A DNA stretch of 64,000 nucleotides from Eudorina sp. 2006-703-Eu-15 (Eukaryota; Chlorophyta; Chlorophyceae; Chlamydomonadales; Volvocaceae). Below are positions 63,712 through 64,000 of this stretch, one piece after another. The stretch's first letter is position 1. Each line of letters starts with the position of its first letter. A model generated the notes under the pieces. It was not told the origin of the DNA, ran no database searches, and saw nothing but the letters and a program-made list of their open reading frames with translations. Where the stretch lies: the NCBI GenBank assembly GCA_003117195.1, contig BDSI01000050.1:1-64000 (forward strand), read 5' to 3'. A program made the position numbers and the translations under genes.

Positions 63712-64000
63712 CAATGTTCCAAGCAGCAGGGCCTCCACCAGTGTACAAAACGTCTTCGGAACCTGATACGTTGCGGCCAATAGCCTCCGCCCATGGTACG
63801 GCACTAACACATATCCGTACTTTTCTATAATTTGAAGGGATGTCAGCGAAGCCTTGAGTTGTGATGGTGGCGGCCTGGGCTCCACAGAGGTATGATGCTG
63901 CACCTGCTGGCTTGCGAGTGCATGAGTATCCTGCTGCTGCACGTGTGAAGCGATTCCTGATGAGGCCTCGCTGCCTGCCCTGCTGCTGCCGGCAGTGACC
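63712..64000 (-). CDS. Possible partial exon at window edge, minus strand
   Basis: The minus strand is open from the window end down to a good donor, TTG|GTGCGT, at 63712. It reads SRAGSEASSGIASHVQQQDT and then a less biased segment, similar in flavour to the low-complexity cytosolic tails of the membrane-protein genes nearby. Another frame is also open over part of it, so the frame and even the strand are uncertain. Confidence 0.25.

Overview
The window looks like nuclear DNA of a volvocine/chlamydomonad green alga. The supported genes have many short exons with clean GT..AG (twice GC..AG) junctions, GC-rich third codon positions, algal transit or signal peptides, and TGTAA motifs in the 3' flanks of several genes, the poly(A) signal known for these algae. 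Nothing bacterial or organellar was seen. Gene models were built by hand by matching splice sites and reading phase; all multi-exon models below are phase-consistent unless stated.

Layout. 1-4190: a ~182-bp satellite, minisatellites and two tRNA-like modules, no gene. 4252-12925 (+): MscS-family mechanosensitive channel with a transit-like N terminus. 14003-14459 (-): 3' end of an unrecognised gene. 15296-20158 (-): CAP10/KDEL-type GT90 glycosyltransferase with an N-terminal signal anchor, divergent from 20594-23125 (+): a SAM-binding methyltransferase-like protein with an RG-rich tail. 24088-26941 (-): coiled-coil protein with a 19-nt microexon. 28196-34740 (+): large secreted subtilisin-like protease (beta-sandwich, I9-like propeptide, Kazal, S8, Pro/Thr stalk). 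36467-38418 (+): secreted SGNH/GDSL-like protein. 41080-50266 (+): DEAH-box RNA helicase whose introns hold two interspersed repeat families and several minisatellites. 51266-56934 (+): type I membrane protein with an algal beta-helix-like ectodomain. 60541-61205 (+) and 63712-64000 (-): uncertain fragments of further genes.

The first ~50.5 kb is GC-rich; the last ~13 kb is visibly AT-richer, with long introns and many short palindromic tetranucleotide and TA repeats, yet it shares a repeat with the left part. The secreted protease, the SGNH protein, the Golgi-type GT90 and the membrane receptor-like protein fit extracellular-matrix biology, but the genes are independent eukaryotic units, not an operon. 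No defence system, CRISPR array or virus was recognised. The strongest oddities are minisatellites that start at 5' splice sites, two GC-AG introns, the microexon behind an AG-free zone, and a Kazal inhibitor domain between propeptide and protease.
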